DNA of 64,000 nucleotides from Nocardioides sp. Root682. Its GTDB lineage: Bacteria; Actinomycetota; Actinomycetes; Propionibacteriales; Nocardioidaceae. Shown in pieces: positions 1 through 10,546 of this stretch (its first letter is position 1; the number at the start of each line of letters is the position of its first letter). Below the pieces are notes generated by a model. It saw only the letters and a list, made by a program, of their open reading frames with translations, searched no databases and was not told the origin of the DNA. The stretch covers positions 167,194 through 231,193 of the forward strand of contig NZ_LMHJ01000005.1 of assembly GCF_001427795.1 (NCBI RefSeq), given 5' to 3'. The position numbers were made by a program, and so were the translations under genes.

Positions 1-367
1 GTCCGTTCGTGATGCTGTCGGCGTTCTGGTCGACCTGGTTCTGCAGCGCGATCGTGGTCACGATGCCGTTGTCGGAGAGGTCCTCTCCAGCGCTGAGGTA
101 GACGTTGCCGGACGCCCGCAGGGAGTTGTCGCCGGTCGTTGCCGTGTTCGGCAGGGTGGGGTAGCCAGCGGCGACGGTGAAGCCGCCGGACTGTGCCTCG
201 ATCTGGCCGTTGGCGTCGATCAGCACCCAACGCTCCTGACCCGGATTGCCCTGCTCTCCCGGGTTGCCGGGACCCGCCTGGGCGACGGCCCAGGAAGTGC
301 CGCCGAGGGAGAGAGCGAGGGCAGCAGTGGCGACGTAGAAGGACGGGGTGGGCTTGTGGACACGCAT
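1..367 (-). CDS. Secreted protein, partial (C-terminus beyond left edge)
   Basis: The reading frame starts at ATG 367 and runs off the left edge, so only about 122 residues are visible. A perfect GGAGGT ribosome site (plus positions 372-377, read on the minus strand) lies four bases before the ATG and fixes the start. The N-terminus MRVHKPTPSFYVATAALALSL looks like a signal peptide ending near AVAQA. Four collagen-like Gly-X-Y triplets (GNP GEQ GNP GQE) follow, then a polar region rich in Asn, Thr and Ser. No catalytic motif is visible. A TACCAT hexamer about 60 bp upstream could be its -10. It is probably exported; function unknown. Confidence 0.7.
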   Translation of the reverse strand, partial: MRVHKPTPSFYVATAALALSLGGTSWAVAQAGPGNPGEQGNPGQERWVLIDANGQIEAQSGGFTVAAGYPTLPNTATTGDNSLRASGNVYLSAGEDLSDNGIVTTIALQNQVDQNADSITNG

Positions 368-404
368 GTGGACCTCCGATGGGAGTGATCTGTCACACGT
401 GCTT

Positions 405-421
405 CGGAGCGATGGGCTCCG
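405..421. terminator. Short hairpin after rmuC
   Basis: CGGAGC and GCTCCG flank a five-base loop in the gap between the rmuC stop and the next minus-strand gene. There is no T-run, so it could be a weak intrinsic terminator or part of the leader of the downstream gene. Confidence 0.25.
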
Positions 422-441
422 CGGATGGTAAAGGTTCGGCG

Positions 442-1824
442 TCAGCCTGTGCGGTGCTCGTCGCCGACGATCTCGGCGTCCGCGACGTCGAAGTCGAACG
501 TCAGCTCCGGGCGCTCGAGATCGGCGATGACCGCGAACTCGCCACTGGTGAGCGCCCGCGGCGCGATGTCGATCTGCCGGGCTGTCCCGAGCACGGCGGA
601 CTCGTCCATCTGGTCGAGCTTGCGGGCGGTCACGAGCACGCGGGACTCCAGTGAGTTCGCGAAGGTGTTGTAGCTCTTCACCGTGCTCTCCAGCGAGCGC
701 CGCAGCTTGTCGGCGTGGTCGGCCAGCGTGCTGATCCGGCGGTACAGCTCGCGCCCGAGGTCGAAGAGCTGCTTGGCGTCGTCGGTGAGCACGTCCTGGC
801 GCCAGGTGAAGGCGACGGTCTTGAGGATCGCCCAGAGGTTGGTCGGGGTGGCGAGCAGGACACCCTTCCCGAAGGAGTACTCCAGCAGGGACGGGTCGGT
901 GTCGAGCGCCACCGACAGCAGCTGCTCGTTCGGGATGAATGCCACCGTGAACTCGGGACTCGCCGTCAGTCCGGTCCAGTAGCTCTTCGCCGCGAGTGCG
1001 TCGACATGGCCGCGCACCTTGCGGGCGTGGTCGACGAGCAGGCGCTGCCGCTCTCCTGCGGTGACCTGCGGGCCGTGGGCGTCGATGAAGGCGTTGTAGG
1101 GCACCTTCGCGTCGATCGCCATCTGCTTGCCGCCGGGCAGGTTGATCACCATGTCGGGGCGGCGCGCGCCGGAATCGGCCTCGATGGAGTGCTGCGTGTC
1201 GAAGTCGACGCGCGGCAGCAGTCCGGCGGACTCGACCAGGGTGCGGAGCTGGGTCTCGCCCCACACGCCTCGAACCGCGTTGTTGGTCAGCGCGGATGCC
1301 AGCGTGTCGGCTGCCTTCTTCGACTCCGCCACGGTGACCTGGGTGCTGCGCAGCTGCTCGGCGAGCTCGCCGTGCTGGTGGGAGCGTTGCTGCTCGAGCT
1401 CCTCCACGCGGCGCTGCATCGTGCGCAGCTGGTCGGCCACGGGCGTCAGGGTCTTGAGGACCTGGGTGTGGCCGCCCTCGGCCTTCTCGCGCTCACGCTC
1501 GGTCTGGCGCTGCTGGTCGACCGTCGCCTGGTGCTGCTCGCGGGCTGCTTCGAGGGCGGCGCGCAGCGCATCGACGGTCGCCAGGGCGCCCGCCAGGTCA
1601 CTCTCCACGGCCGCCCTGGCGGCTGCGTCCTGCTCGCGGATCTCGGCGACGATCACGTCGTTGCGCGAGTGGGCCAGCTGGACCTCGTGCCTCAGGTCCC
1701 GGACCTCGCCGTCGTGCGCCTGGGTCAGCGCGGCGATCGACGACTCCTGCTGGGCCCGCAGGACCAGCCAGCTGGCACCTGCGCCGAGCAGGAGTCCGAT
1801 GAGCAGAGCAACGATCGTGAGCAT
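442..1824 (-). CDS. rmuC: DNA recombination protein RmuC
   Basis: 460 residues, usual length for RmuC, which limits inversions and rearrangements at repeats and contains a predicted PD-(D/E)XK-like nuclease core. One N-terminal membrane segment (MLTIVALLIGLLLGAGASWL) is followed by a long Gln/Glu/Arg-rich coiled coil (about 25-170) and then the conserved RmuC domain with VRGVWGETQL, PDMVINLPGGKQMAIDAKVPY and an aromatic-rich end. ATG 1824 was chosen because translation then begins at the membrane anchor; the frame stays open 51 bases further up to the pepN stop without a convincing ribosome site. Same strand as pepN, 51-base gap, so co-transcription is possible. Confidence 0.9.
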   Translation of the reverse strand: MLTIVALLIGLLLGAGASWLVLRAQQESSIAALTQAHDGEVRDLRHEVQLAHSRNDVIVAEIREQDAAARAAVESDLAGALATVDALRAALEAAREQHQATVDQQRQTEREREKAEGGHTQVLKTLTPVADQLRTMQRRVEELEQQRSHQHGELAEQLRSTQVTVAESKKAADTLASALTNNAVRGVWGETQLRTLVESAGLLPRVDFDTQHSIEADSGARRPDMVINLPGGKQMAIDAKVPYNAFIDAHGPQVTAGERQRLLVDHARKVRGHVDALAAKSYWTGLTASPEFTVAFIPNEQLLSVALDTDPSLLEYSFGKGVLLATPTNLWAILKTVAFTWRQDVLTDDAKQLFDLGRELYRRISTLADHADKLRRSLESTVKSYNTFANSLESRVLVTARKLDQMDESAVLGTARQIDIAPRALTSGEFAVIADLERPELTFDFDVADAEIVGDEHRTG

Positions 1825-1875
1825 GGAGACAGTCAAACAGCGGGGGGCGACAGAACCCCGCTGGGCACGCCGCAC

Positions 1876-4332
1876 TCAGGCGACAACCGCGGCCCGCCTG
1901 CGCTCCAGCTCGTCCAAGCGGTCCGCCAGCCGCCGTCGTACGGCGCCCGGGAGCTCCTGTTCGAGGGCGGCCCGAGCCGCCGCGACCGTGGCGTCGTCGC
2001 GGTGCGTGATCGGGAAGAACGCCTCGATCACGACGCCCTGCACCCAGCCCTTGTGCGCAGCCATCAGCTCCCCGAGCCGCGTGAAGTAGGCGACAGCGAA
2101 CGGCTCGGTGAGGGCGAGCTGGTCGGGTCGCCAGAGTCCCTTGCCGGCTGCCTCGATCTCGTAGTTGGCGACCGACACCTCCCCGGTCGCCCGCGCCCAG
2201 GCGAACTCCTTGGCCTCCAGCAGCGGCAGCGAGGAGACGGAGCGGGCGTGGTGCACCGTCGCGGACCCGCTGGGCTCGGCGGCGAGGGCTGCGTCGAGAG
2301 CAGCCCGGTCCGTCGCGCCGATCTCGGCCAGCCGGCGGCGTGCCTTCCAGCGCAAGTCCGAGTCGGGAGCGATGCCGTCCGGGAGGTCCTCCCCGGCGGC
2401 CCAGCGCTCGAGCTCCGACGGGTCGGCGGCAGACAGGACCGTTGCCCGGAAGGCGGACAGCTGGAGCTCCGAGCCGGTGTCGGCACGAGCAACCGCGTCC
2501 CTGACCGCGGCGTGGAAGCGGGCGGTGGATCCCTCGGGTGCCAGCGGGAGGGCCGTGTCGAGGGTCCACTGGATCAGGCTGCGGATCCCGTCGGCGGTGT
2601 CCTCGACGGGCGGGGAGGCTGCCAGCAGGTCGGCGACGGCCGCGGGTGAAACGGTGGCGTTGAAGAGACCCAGACGGACGCTGTTCCACATCGTTGCCCG
2701 GAGCTGGGGGTCGGTCATCGCCGGCGCGAGCCAGGGGAGTGCCGCCAGCGTGACCGGGTCAGGCGGACTGACCGCCCACGTGGTCTCGTTCGCGTCCAGG
2801 AGCACCGGTGCCTCACCTGCATCGAACGCGACGTCGGCCCGGTCGACCACGAGCGGCGCCTGCACCCAGGCGCCGTCGCGGTGCACGGCGACGGCGAGCA
2901 GATGGGTGCGGTCGGCTGGGTGGTCGACAGGGGACGAACGGAGCACCAGGCCAGCGCTGCGGTCGATCGTGAGCGTGTCCGGGCCGGGAGTGAGCAGCCA
3001 GTCGCGGACGAAGCCGTCGAGGTCGGTCCCGCCGGCAGCCTTCGACCAGCTGGCGAACAGGTCGTGCATCGTCGCGTTGCCGAAGCGGTGCAGCGCGAAG
3101 TGCTCGCGCACCCCGCTGAAGAACGCTTCGTCCCCGAGCCGGGTGGCGAGCTGCCGGAGCACGTTGGAGCCGCGCGCATAGGAGATCCCGTCGAAGTTCT
3201 GCAACGCAGCGAGCGCGTCCTCAGCGGCATTGCCGGCAACGGGGTGCGTCGTGGGGCGGGAGTCGGCGGTGATGCCCCACACGCGACGTGCGTACGACTG
3301 GTGCAGCCACGCGTCGTCGTACTGCGTGACGTCGGCGATCACCCGGTAGCCCATGTACTCGGCGAACGACTCGTTGAGCCAGAGGTCGTCCCACCAGCGC
3401 GGGGTGACGATGTTGCCGAACCACTGGTGCGCCATCTCGTGGGCGATCAGCGCCGCGCGGAAGCTGCGATCGGCGCGGGTGCTGGTGCCTTCGAAGAGCA
3501 GGGGGTCGCGGATCGTGACGCAGCCGGGGTTCTCCATCGCGCCGGCGTTGAACTCCGGCACGAACGCCTGGTGGTAGTCACCGAACGGGTACCGCACCCC
3601 GAACAACCGGTGGAACTCGTCGAACGACTGCCGGGTCAGGGTGAACAGCTCGTCAGCCTCGCGGTCGAGGATCGCAGCCAGGCTCTGCCGTGAGCTGAGT
3701 CCGAGCGGGATGCCGTCGTGCTCGTCGGTCAGGCGGTGGTACGGGCCGGCGACCACCGTGACGAAGTACGTCGAGAGCGGGGGAGTGGGGCCGAGCTCCC
3801 AACGGCGGGCGTTCCCCTCGCTGCCGACCTCGCGCGCAGGGGCGTTCCCGGCGACCATCCAGTCGGCGGGAGCGGTCACCCGCATCGTGTACGGCGCCTT
3901 GAGGTCGGGCTGGTCGAAGCACGCGAAGATCGACGGCGCGGCATCCATGAAGGACATTCCGTAGACGTAGGCCAGACCGTCGGCCGGGTCGACCATCCGG
4001 TGCAGGCCCTCGCCGTCGTTGCGGAACGGCATCGTCGCCTCGACCACCAGCTCGTGCTCACCGGCACCCAGCGTGAGAGCGACGCGTCCACGAGCCAGGG
4101 CCGTCGGATCGATCGACGCACCATCGAGGCTGATCGTGTGCAGCGCTGTCGGCTTCACGTCGACGAAGGTCGAGGCAGTGTTGCTGGTGAACCGGATCGT
4201 CGTGCGTGAGGCGAACACGTCGTCGCCGACGGTCAGGTCCAGCTCCACGTCGTACGACGTCACGGTGAGCACGCTCGCCCGGTGCTCTGCTTCGGCGCGG
4301 GTGAGGCTGATCGCCCCCGACTCGGTGCTCAT
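1876..4332 (-). CDS. pepN: Aminopeptidase N (M1 family zinc metallopeptidase)
   Basis: 818 residues, close to the usual 830-870 of actinobacterial PepN. It removes N-terminal amino acids from peptides in the cytoplasm. The exopeptidase motif GAMEN (in EFNAGAMENPG) and the zinc site HEMAHQWFGN with downstream NESFAEY are intact, and the ERAP1-like C-terminal helical domain is present. The start ATG 4332 lies six bases after TACGCT (4339-4344, minus strand), a leaderless arrangement. An upstream in-frame ATG at 4443 would add 37 unconserved residues overlapping the divergent SDR gene and is rejected. Confidence 0.95.
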   Translation of the reverse strand: MSTESGAISLTRAEAEHRASVLTVTSYDVELDLTVGDDVFASRTTIRFTSNTASTFVDVKPTALHTISLDGASIDPTALARGRVALTLGAGEHELVVEATMPFRNDGEGLHRMVDPADGLAYVYGMSFMDAAPSIFACFDQPDLKAPYTMRVTAPADWMVAGNAPAREVGSEGNARRWELGPTPPLSTYFVTVVAGPYHRLTDEHDGIPLGLSSRQSLAAILDREADELFTLTRQSFDEFHRLFGVRYPFGDYHQAFVPEFNAGAMENPGCVTIRDPLLFEGTSTRADRSFRAALIAHEMAHQWFGNIVTPRWWDDLWLNESFAEYMGYRVIADVTQYDDAWLHQSYARRVWGITADSRPTTHPVAGNAAEDALAALQNFDGISYARGSNVLRQLATRLGDEAFFSGVREHFALHRFGNATMHDLFASWSKAAGGTDLDGFVRDWLLTPGPDTLTIDRSAGLVLRSSPVDHPADRTHLLAVAVHRDGAWVQAPLVVDRADVAFDAGEAPVLLDANETTWAVSPPDPVTLAALPWLAPAMTDPQLRATMWNSVRLGLFNATVSPAAVADLLAASPPVEDTADGIRSLIQWTLDTALPLAPEGSTARFHAAVRDAVARADTGSELQLSAFRATVLSAADPSELERWAAGEDLPDGIAPDSDLRWKARRRLAEIGATDRAALDAALAAEPSGSATVHHARSVSSLPLLEAKEFAWARATGEVSVANYEIEAAGKGLWRPDQLALTEPFAVAYFTRLGELMAAHKGWVQGVVIEAFFPITHRDDATVAAARAALEQELPGAVRRRLADRLDELERRRAAVVA

Positions 4333-4381
4333 CGGGCCAGCGTAGTGAGCAGGCCAACCGCGATGTGGGAGCCTTTCGGCC

Positions 4382-5263
4382 ATGCGTCCATGGACCCAGG
4401 TACCGCCCCAGTCGGGGCGCCGATTCGTGATCACCGGCTCCAACGGAGGCCTCGGCCTGGAGACTGCCCGGATCCTCGGGTCCCGTGGTGCCGAGATCGT
4501 GATGGCCTGCCGCAGCGTCGAGAAGGGCGAAGCGGCTGCCCGTTCGGTGCCCGGTCACGACAAGGGTCGCGTCGAGGTGAGGCAGGTCGACGTCAGCGAC
4601 CTCGCCTCGGTCCGTGCCTTCGTGGCCGGCCTGACGGACGAGGGCCGACCGGTCGACGTACTCATCAACAATGCGGGGGTGCTCGGCCTCCCGCACGCAC
4701 TGTCGCCTGACGGGGTGGAGATGCACTTCGCGACCAACTACCTCGGTCACTTCGCGCTGACCCAGGGGCTGCTGCCGCTGCTGACCGACCGCGTCGTGGT
4801 GATCGGCTCGCGCGAACACCGGTCGGGGGACATCGACCTCGATGACCTGGCCTGGGAGCGGCGCCCGTACCGCGCCTTCGCGGCCTACGGTGCATCGAAG
4901 CTGGCAGACCTGCTGTTCATGAGGGAGCTGGATCGCCGGCTCCGCGCCGAGGGCTCGCCGCTGCGTTCGGTCGGAGCGCACCCGGGGGCGACGGCGACCG
5001 CCATCACCAGCGGCTCCGGCCACCCGGTGTTGACCGCTGTCGGCCACTACGGCCAGCGTCTGGTCAGCATGCCCGCGTGGCGGGGAGCGCTGTGCTCGGT
5101 GTACGCCGCGACGATGGACGTCCCCGGCGGTTCCTACATCGGTCCGCACGGGCGGACCGAGCTGTGGGGCTGGCCCGCGCCCGCGCGGATGTCGCCCAAG
5201 GCCGACGACGAGGTGCTCGCCGCCGCCCTGTGGGCGAAGTCGGTGGAGCTCAGCCGATCGTGA
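4382..5263 (+). CDS. Short-chain dehydrogenase/reductase (retinol-dehydrogenase-like)
   Basis: 293 residues with a classical SDR fold: nucleotide-binding TGSNGGLG near residue 18, INNAG near residue 97, and the catalytic YGASK (Tyr-x-x-x-Lys). The Arg just after the second strand (ACRS) suggests preference for NADPH. The substrate cannot be told; relatives are annotated as retinol or protochlorophyllide reductase-like enzymes. Its 3' end overlaps the convergent cyclophilin gene by 14 bases. No TAnnnT hexamer sits at the leaderless spacing here. Confidence 0.85.
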   Translation: MRPWTQVPPQSGRRFVITGSNGGLGLETARILGSRGAEIVMACRSVEKGEAAARSVPGHDKGRVEVRQVDVSDLASVRAFVAGLTDEGRPVDVLINNAGVLGLPHALSPDGVEMHFATNYLGHFALTQGLLPLLTDRVVVIGSREHRSGDIDLDDLAWERRPYRAFAAYGASKLADLLFMRELDRRLRAEGSPLRSVGAHPGATATAITSGSGHPVLTAVGHYGQRLVSMPAWRGALCSVYAATMDVPGGSYIGPHGRTELWGWPAPARMSPKADDEVLAAALWAKSVELSRS

Positions 5264-5999
5264 TGCTCTTGAACGTGACCGGGGTGTTGGGGCGGCCGCC
5301 GCTGCTGCCGATGGACGTCCAGTAGTCGTCGTTGCCGGACGCCGTCGCCTTGAGCAGGGTCTTGAGCGAGGCGTCGTCGAGCTTGCCCCAGACGGTGTAC
5401 GCCGGGGAGAAGCCGGAGTCGCCGAAGACGATGAAGAACTGGCCGCCGCCGGAGTTCGGGGCACCGGTGTTGGCCATGGCCAGCGTGCCCGCCGGGTAGG
5501 TCTCGTCGCCGGTGATCTCGTCGGGGATCGTGTAGCCGGGACCGCCGGAGCCGACTTCCTGGCCGGGCGTCGCGGCCTTCGGGTCGAAGTTCGGGTCGCC
5601 GCACTGCAGGAACTCGAAGCCGGGGTCGTTGCCCTGGCGGTGGCACGACGTGTTGTCGTAGTAGCCCTGCTCGGCGAGGGACGCGAACGACTCCACCGTG
5701 CAGGGTGCCTTGTCAGCGTCGAGGGTCAGCTTGAGGTCACCGACGGTCGTGTGCAGGACGGCCGGGACCTGGCCGGAGCGCGACGGGGCCGCCTTCGGGA
5801 GCTTCACCTCGCGGGCTGCTCCGCCCGTCTCGACGAAGTCGCAGGAACCTGACGCCGCGCCGGTGGACTCGGTCGTGGTGTCACTCGAGGGGTCGGTGGT
5901 CGAGCTGTCGTCCGCAGCCTTCGTGTCGTCGTCACCGCAGGCGGCGAGGCTGGCGAGCAGGAGCAGGGCCGGGACACCGGCGAGCAGTCGGGAACGCAT
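5250..5999 (-). CDS. Cyclophilin-type peptidyl-prolyl cis-trans isomerase lipoprotein
   Basis: 249 residues. The first 21 residues form a lipoprotein signal with lipobox LAAC (Cys21), followed by an acidic Ser/Thr linker (DDDTKAADDSSTTDPSS), so the protein is probably membrane-anchored outside the cell. The C-terminal cyclophilin domain contains the fold hallmarks NTGAPNSGGGQFFIVF and VWGKL and an HRQ motif in the PPIase region. It should catalyse proline isomerisation in exported proteins. ATG 5999 follows TACCAT with a 7-base spacer, so the transcript may be leaderless. Much longer open frames upstream are coincidental. Confidence 0.9.
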   Translation of the reverse strand: MRSRLLAGVPALLLLASLAACGDDDTKAADDSSTTDPSSDTTTESTGAASGSCDFVETGGAAREVKLPKAAPSRSGQVPAVLHTTVGDLKLTLDADKAPCTVESFASLAEQGYYDNTSCHRQGNDPGFEFLQCGDPNFDPKAATPGQEVGSGGPGYTIPDEITGDETYPAGTLAMANTGAPNSGGGQFFIVFGDSGFSPAYTVWGKLDDASLKTLLKATASGNDDYWTSIGSSGGRPNTPVTFKSITIG

Positions 6000-6050
6000 G
6001 GGCGCGATGGTACGCAGACGACCTGTGCGCAGTCCGCGTAGGTTGTGGTC

Positions 6051-6920
6051 ATGGACCTGGGCATCCACTACGCGACCTTCACCACCCCGGCGTGGGAGAC
6101 CACGCTGGTCGACCGGCTGACCGCCACTGCGAAGGTCGCGGACGAGGGCGGCATCTCGCTGTTCACCCTCATGGACCACTACTTCCAGATGGTCGACTTC
6201 GGCGGCCCGTTCGAGCCGATGCTCGAGGGGTACACGACCCTGGGCTACCTCGCGGCGGCCACCGAACGGGTGAACCTCAGCCTGCTCGTGACGGGGGTGA
6301 CCTATCGCCATCCGGGTCTGTTGGCCAAGGTGGTCTCGAGCCTGGACGTGCTCTCGCGCGGCCGGGCGCAGCTCGGCATCGGTGCTGCCTGGTACGACCG
6401 GGAGCACGACGGGCTCGGCGTACCCTTCCCGCCGCTGGCGGAGCGCTTCGAACGGCTCGAGGAGACGATCCGGATCGTCGAGCAGATGTGGAGCGACGAC
6501 GACGGCCCGTTCGAGGGGAACCACTACCAGCTGGCCGAGACGATCTGCTTGCCGAAGCCGGTGCGGGGCCGGGTGCCGCTGATGATCGGTGGCCAGGGGG
6601 AGCGCAAGACCCTGCGGCTGGTCGCCCAGTACGCCGACGCCTGCAACCTGTTCACGGGGGAGGGGGTGGCGGGCGTCGCCAACAAGCTCGACGTGCTGCG
6701 CCGACACTGTGACGACCTGGGCCGCGACTACGACGCGATCCGCAAGACGATCCTGTACTTCGGCGACCCGGTGGCGGACCCGGATGCCTTCGTTCGCGAC
6801 ATGGAGGAGTACGCCGCCCTCGGTGTCAGTCTCGCCGCGATGATGGCGCCGGCGACCGATCCGGAAGGCTGGGCAAGCGAGCTCGTCGAGAGGGCCCTGC
6901 CTCGGGTGGCTGCCCTCTGA
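6051..6920 (+). CDS. LLM-class F420-dependent oxidoreductase
   Basis: 289 residues with the luciferase-like TIM-barrel family signature: MDLGIHYATF at the N-terminus, LAAATERVNLSLLVTGVTYRHPGLLAKVVSSLDVLSRGRAQLGIGAAW in the middle and PLMIGGQGERKTLRLVAQYAD near the C-terminus. Proteins of this subfamily use reduced F420 for hydride transfer; the substrate is unknown. ATG 6051 lies six bases after TAGGTT (6039-6044). This promoter is back to back with that of the cyclophilin gene. Confidence 0.88.
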   Translation: MDLGIHYATFTTPAWETTLVDRLTATAKVADEGGISLFTLMDHYFQMVDFGGPFEPMLEGYTTLGYLAAATERVNLSLLVTGVTYRHPGLLAKVVSSLDVLSRGRAQLGIGAAWYDREHDGLGVPFPPLAERFERLEETIRIVEQMWSDDDGPFEGNHYQLAETICLPKPVRGRVPLMIGGQGERKTLRLVAQYADACNLFTGEGVAGVANKLDVLRRHCDDLGRDYDAIRKTILYFGDPVADPDAFVRDMEEYAALGVSLAAMMAPATDPEGWASELVERALPRVAAL

Positions 6921-6964
6921 GGGTTGGTCACGTTCGTGCGGCGGCTCCCGGCTAACCTCACTGG

Positions 6965-8608
<1,644 letters not shown>

Positions 8609-8633
8609 CGGAAGGGCCGGACCACGACGCCGC

Positions 8634-9026
8634 TCAGCCCCGGCGGGCGGCGGGCTGGAACAGCTCCACGAGGTTCCCTGACGGGTCCGCCAGGAGGATC
8701 TGGCTCCCGCCCGGCCCGGAAACGAGGTCGCTGACGAAGGCCAGCCCGGCGTCGCCGAGACGGGTGATCTCGGCCTCGAGGTCGTCGACGACGAGGTGGA
8801 TCCGGTTGCGACCGGGACCCGAGGCGAGGTCCGGGGGAGTTGCCCGCGCGCCGGAGCTCGCGGCGCCGGAGAGCAGGAGCCGCAACGGACCGCGGGTGAC
8901 GTCGGCGAAGGCCGGAGCGGCGCTCATGTTGAGGGTGAAGCCCAGGTGCGTCGTGTAGAACGTGATCGATTCTTCGACGTCGTCCACCAGGTACCGCACG
9001 CTGGCGAGGTTGTCGGGAGCGTTCAT
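8634..9026 (-). CDS. VOC/glyoxalase-fold protein
   Basis: 130 residues with the paired beta-alpha-beta-beta-beta repeats of the vicinal-oxygen-chelate superfamily: VRYLVDDVEESITFYTTHLGF in repeat one and IHLVVDDLEAEITRL with ILLADPSGNLVELFQPA at the end. The function could be dioxygenase, lyase or drug binding. ATG 9026 follows TACGGT by six bases, so the longer upstream frame is rejected. Confidence 0.8.
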   Translation of the reverse strand: MNAPDNLASVRYLVDDVEESITFYTTHLGFTLNMSAAPAFADVTRGPLRLLLSGAASSGARATPPDLASGPGRNRIHLVVDDLEAEITRLGDAGLAFVSDLVSGPGGSQILLADPSGNLVELFQPAARRG

Positions 9027-9102
9027 GCCTTCACCGTAACTCCGATCGGGCCTGAGCACGGATGCTCGTTTGGCAATCCGTCGTGGAGCCGATACTGCAC
9101 AC

Positions 9103-10290
9103 ATGACGTCAGGCGAAACGGCAGGGGACACCTCGTCAACCGAGAAGTCCACCGAGAAGTCCACCGAGAAGTACCGTCGCATTCCGCTGTACCGGCACCC
9201 GCTGCTGGCACCGGCCACATCCATGGTCCTGGGACTGGGAAGCCTGGTGGCCGTGCTCTGCTTCCACTTCCCGGAGCTGCTGACCAGCCAGGAGTTCCGC
9301 GCGGTCTACAGCGAAGGGTTCGCGCGGCGGCTGCTGCTCATCGCACTATCCTTTGCGTTCGTCGCGGGAACGTTCGCGATCCTTCGCGACCAGCACAAGC
9401 GTCTGGCCTTCATCGGGGTCGGATCCGCCACCATCGCGGTGCTGGCGGGGGGATCTGATGTCCAGTTCGAGACCATCGGCAAGACGCCGTACTCGCTCGG
9501 CCTCGACTGGTTCGTCCTGTCGCTGTTCTTCTCCGCCCTGGTCTTCATCCCGCTCGAGCACCACTTCGCACGGCGCCCGCTCGCCGTGCTGCGGCCCGGT
9601 TGGCGGACCGACGCGGCGTACTTCTTCATGTCCCACGTGCTGGTCCAGTTCATCCTGATCACCGTCACGGCCTCCACCAGTGTGGTCGTCGAATCCGTGA
9701 AGATCGGCGGCATCCAGGACTGGGTGGGAGGCCTGCCGTTCGTGGCGCAGTTCTTCCTCGCAGTGTTCGCGGCCGACGTCGCGCAGGCCGGCCTGCACCG
9801 CGGCTACCACCGGATCGTGGTCCTGTGGCGCTTCCACGCGGTCCATCACTCGAGCCCCGAGCTCGACTGGCTGGCGGGCTCACGGGTCCACCTCATCGAG
9901 ACGATCCTGACCCGTTCCACCGTCCTGCTCCCGCTGCTCCTGCTGGGCTTCTCCCAGGAGGCCGTCAACGCGTACGCCGTCCTCGTCGGCCTCCAGGCCG
10001 TCATCGCGCACGCGAACATCGGCATCAGGTTCGGCTGGCTCGAGTACGTCATCACGCTGCCGCGCTACCACCACTGGCACCACGCCCGCCACATCGACTA
10101 CTGGGACCGCAACTACGCCATCCACCTGCCTGTCGTCGACATGCTCATGGGTTCGTTCAAGCTTCCTCGCGACGGAAGCTGGCCCGAGGAATACGGCGTG
10201 CTCAAGCCCGAGACGGTCCCCAACGGGTTCGTCGCCCAGCACCTGATGCCGTTCCGGGGGACCAGGGAGTACAGCGACTACGTCTCCTGA
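9103..10290 (+). CDS. Membrane fatty acid hydroxylase / sterol desaturase family protein
   Basis: 395 residues. The soluble N-terminus holds three STEK repeats, followed by several hydrophobic spans (about 30-60, 75-95, 130-160, 185-210). The histidine-rich di-iron motifs of the family are present in order: HRGYH, HAVHHSS and HHWHHARHIDYWDRNYAIH. Such enzymes hydroxylate or desaturate lipids at a membrane di-iron centre. The substrate is unknown. ATG 9103 follows GATACT by six bases. Confidence 0.87.
   Translation: MTSGETAGDTSSTEKSTEKSTEKYRRIPLYRHPLLAPATSMVLGLGSLVAVLCFHFPELLTSQEFRAVYSEGFARRLLLIALSFAFVAGTFAILRDQHKRLAFIGVGSATIAVLAGGSDVQFETIGKTPYSLGLDWFVLSLFFSALVFIPLEHHFARRPLAVLRPGWRTDAAYFFMSHVLVQFILITVTASTSVVVESVKIGGIQDWVGGLPFVAQFFLAVFAADVAQAGLHRGYHRIVVLWRFHAVHHSSPELDWLAGSRVHLIETILTRSTVLLPLLLLGFSQEAVNAYAVLVGLQAVIAHANIGIRFGWLEYVITLPRYHHWHHARHIDYWDRNYAIHLPVVDMLMGSFKLPRDGSWPEEYGVLKPETVPNGFVAQHLMPFRGTREYSDYVS
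9139..9174 (+). repeat. Three tandem 12-bp units encoding STEK repeats
   Basis: The unit ACCGAGAAGTCC occurs three times (the last with one change) inside the N-terminus of the membrane hydroxylase gene. The in-frame 12-bp period lets copy number vary without a frameshift. Confidence 0.9.
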
Positions 10291-10304
10291 TCCGATGCGG
10301 TGGA

Positions 10305-10328
10305 TCCCAAAGTGGTACCATCTTGGGA
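10305..10328. promoter_or_regulatory. Near-perfect 24-bp palindrome at the mazE start (autoregulatory operator)
   Basis: TCCCAA and TTGGGA arms flank a central perfect palindrome TGGTACCA; only the two base pairs between them mismatch. The last base is the A of the mazE ATG. TACCAT inside it (10316-10321) has -10 spacing to that ATG, so a bound MazE or MazEF complex would cover -10, start site and start codon at once. Confidence 0.7.
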
Positions 10329-10546
10329 TGAGTGTCCAGATCGCCGTACGACTGCCTGACGAGCTGGTCGCGTACGTCGACACCCTCGTCAGCGAGGGTG
10401 GCGGCTCGCGGGCGGCTGTGGTGGCGCGTGCGTTGGGGCTGTACCAGCAGCAGCTCAGTGCAGAACGTGATGCGCGGATCCTCGAGGCATCGGGGGACTA
10501 CGACGACTTCGACGACCTGGTCGGTCACGTCGCTGTCGGCGACTGA
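10328..10546 (+). CDS. mazE: Antitoxin of a MazEF-type toxin-antitoxin pair (ribbon-helix-helix)
   Basis: 72 residues. The N-terminal strand SVQIAVRLPDELVAYVDTLV followed by SRAAVVARALGLY is a ribbon-helix-helix DNA-binding fold. The acidic C-terminal tail (SGDYDDFDDLVGHVAVGD) is the expected toxin-binding segment. The stop TGA shares one base with the toxin ATG (TGATG), implying coupled translation. The start at 10328 was preferred over 10295 because it sits six bases after TACCAT and begins directly at the RHH strand. The gene symbol is by family role. Confidence 0.85.
   Translation: MSVQIAVRLPDELVAYVDTLVSEGGGSRAAVVARALGLYQQQLSAERDARILEASGDYDDFDDLVGHVAVGD

Noticed and set aside
715..2649. 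Long plus-strand open frame opposite rmuC and pepN
   Set aside because: It is antisense to two well-conserved genes and has the low-complexity Arg/Gly/Val composition typical of shadow frames in GC-rich DNA.
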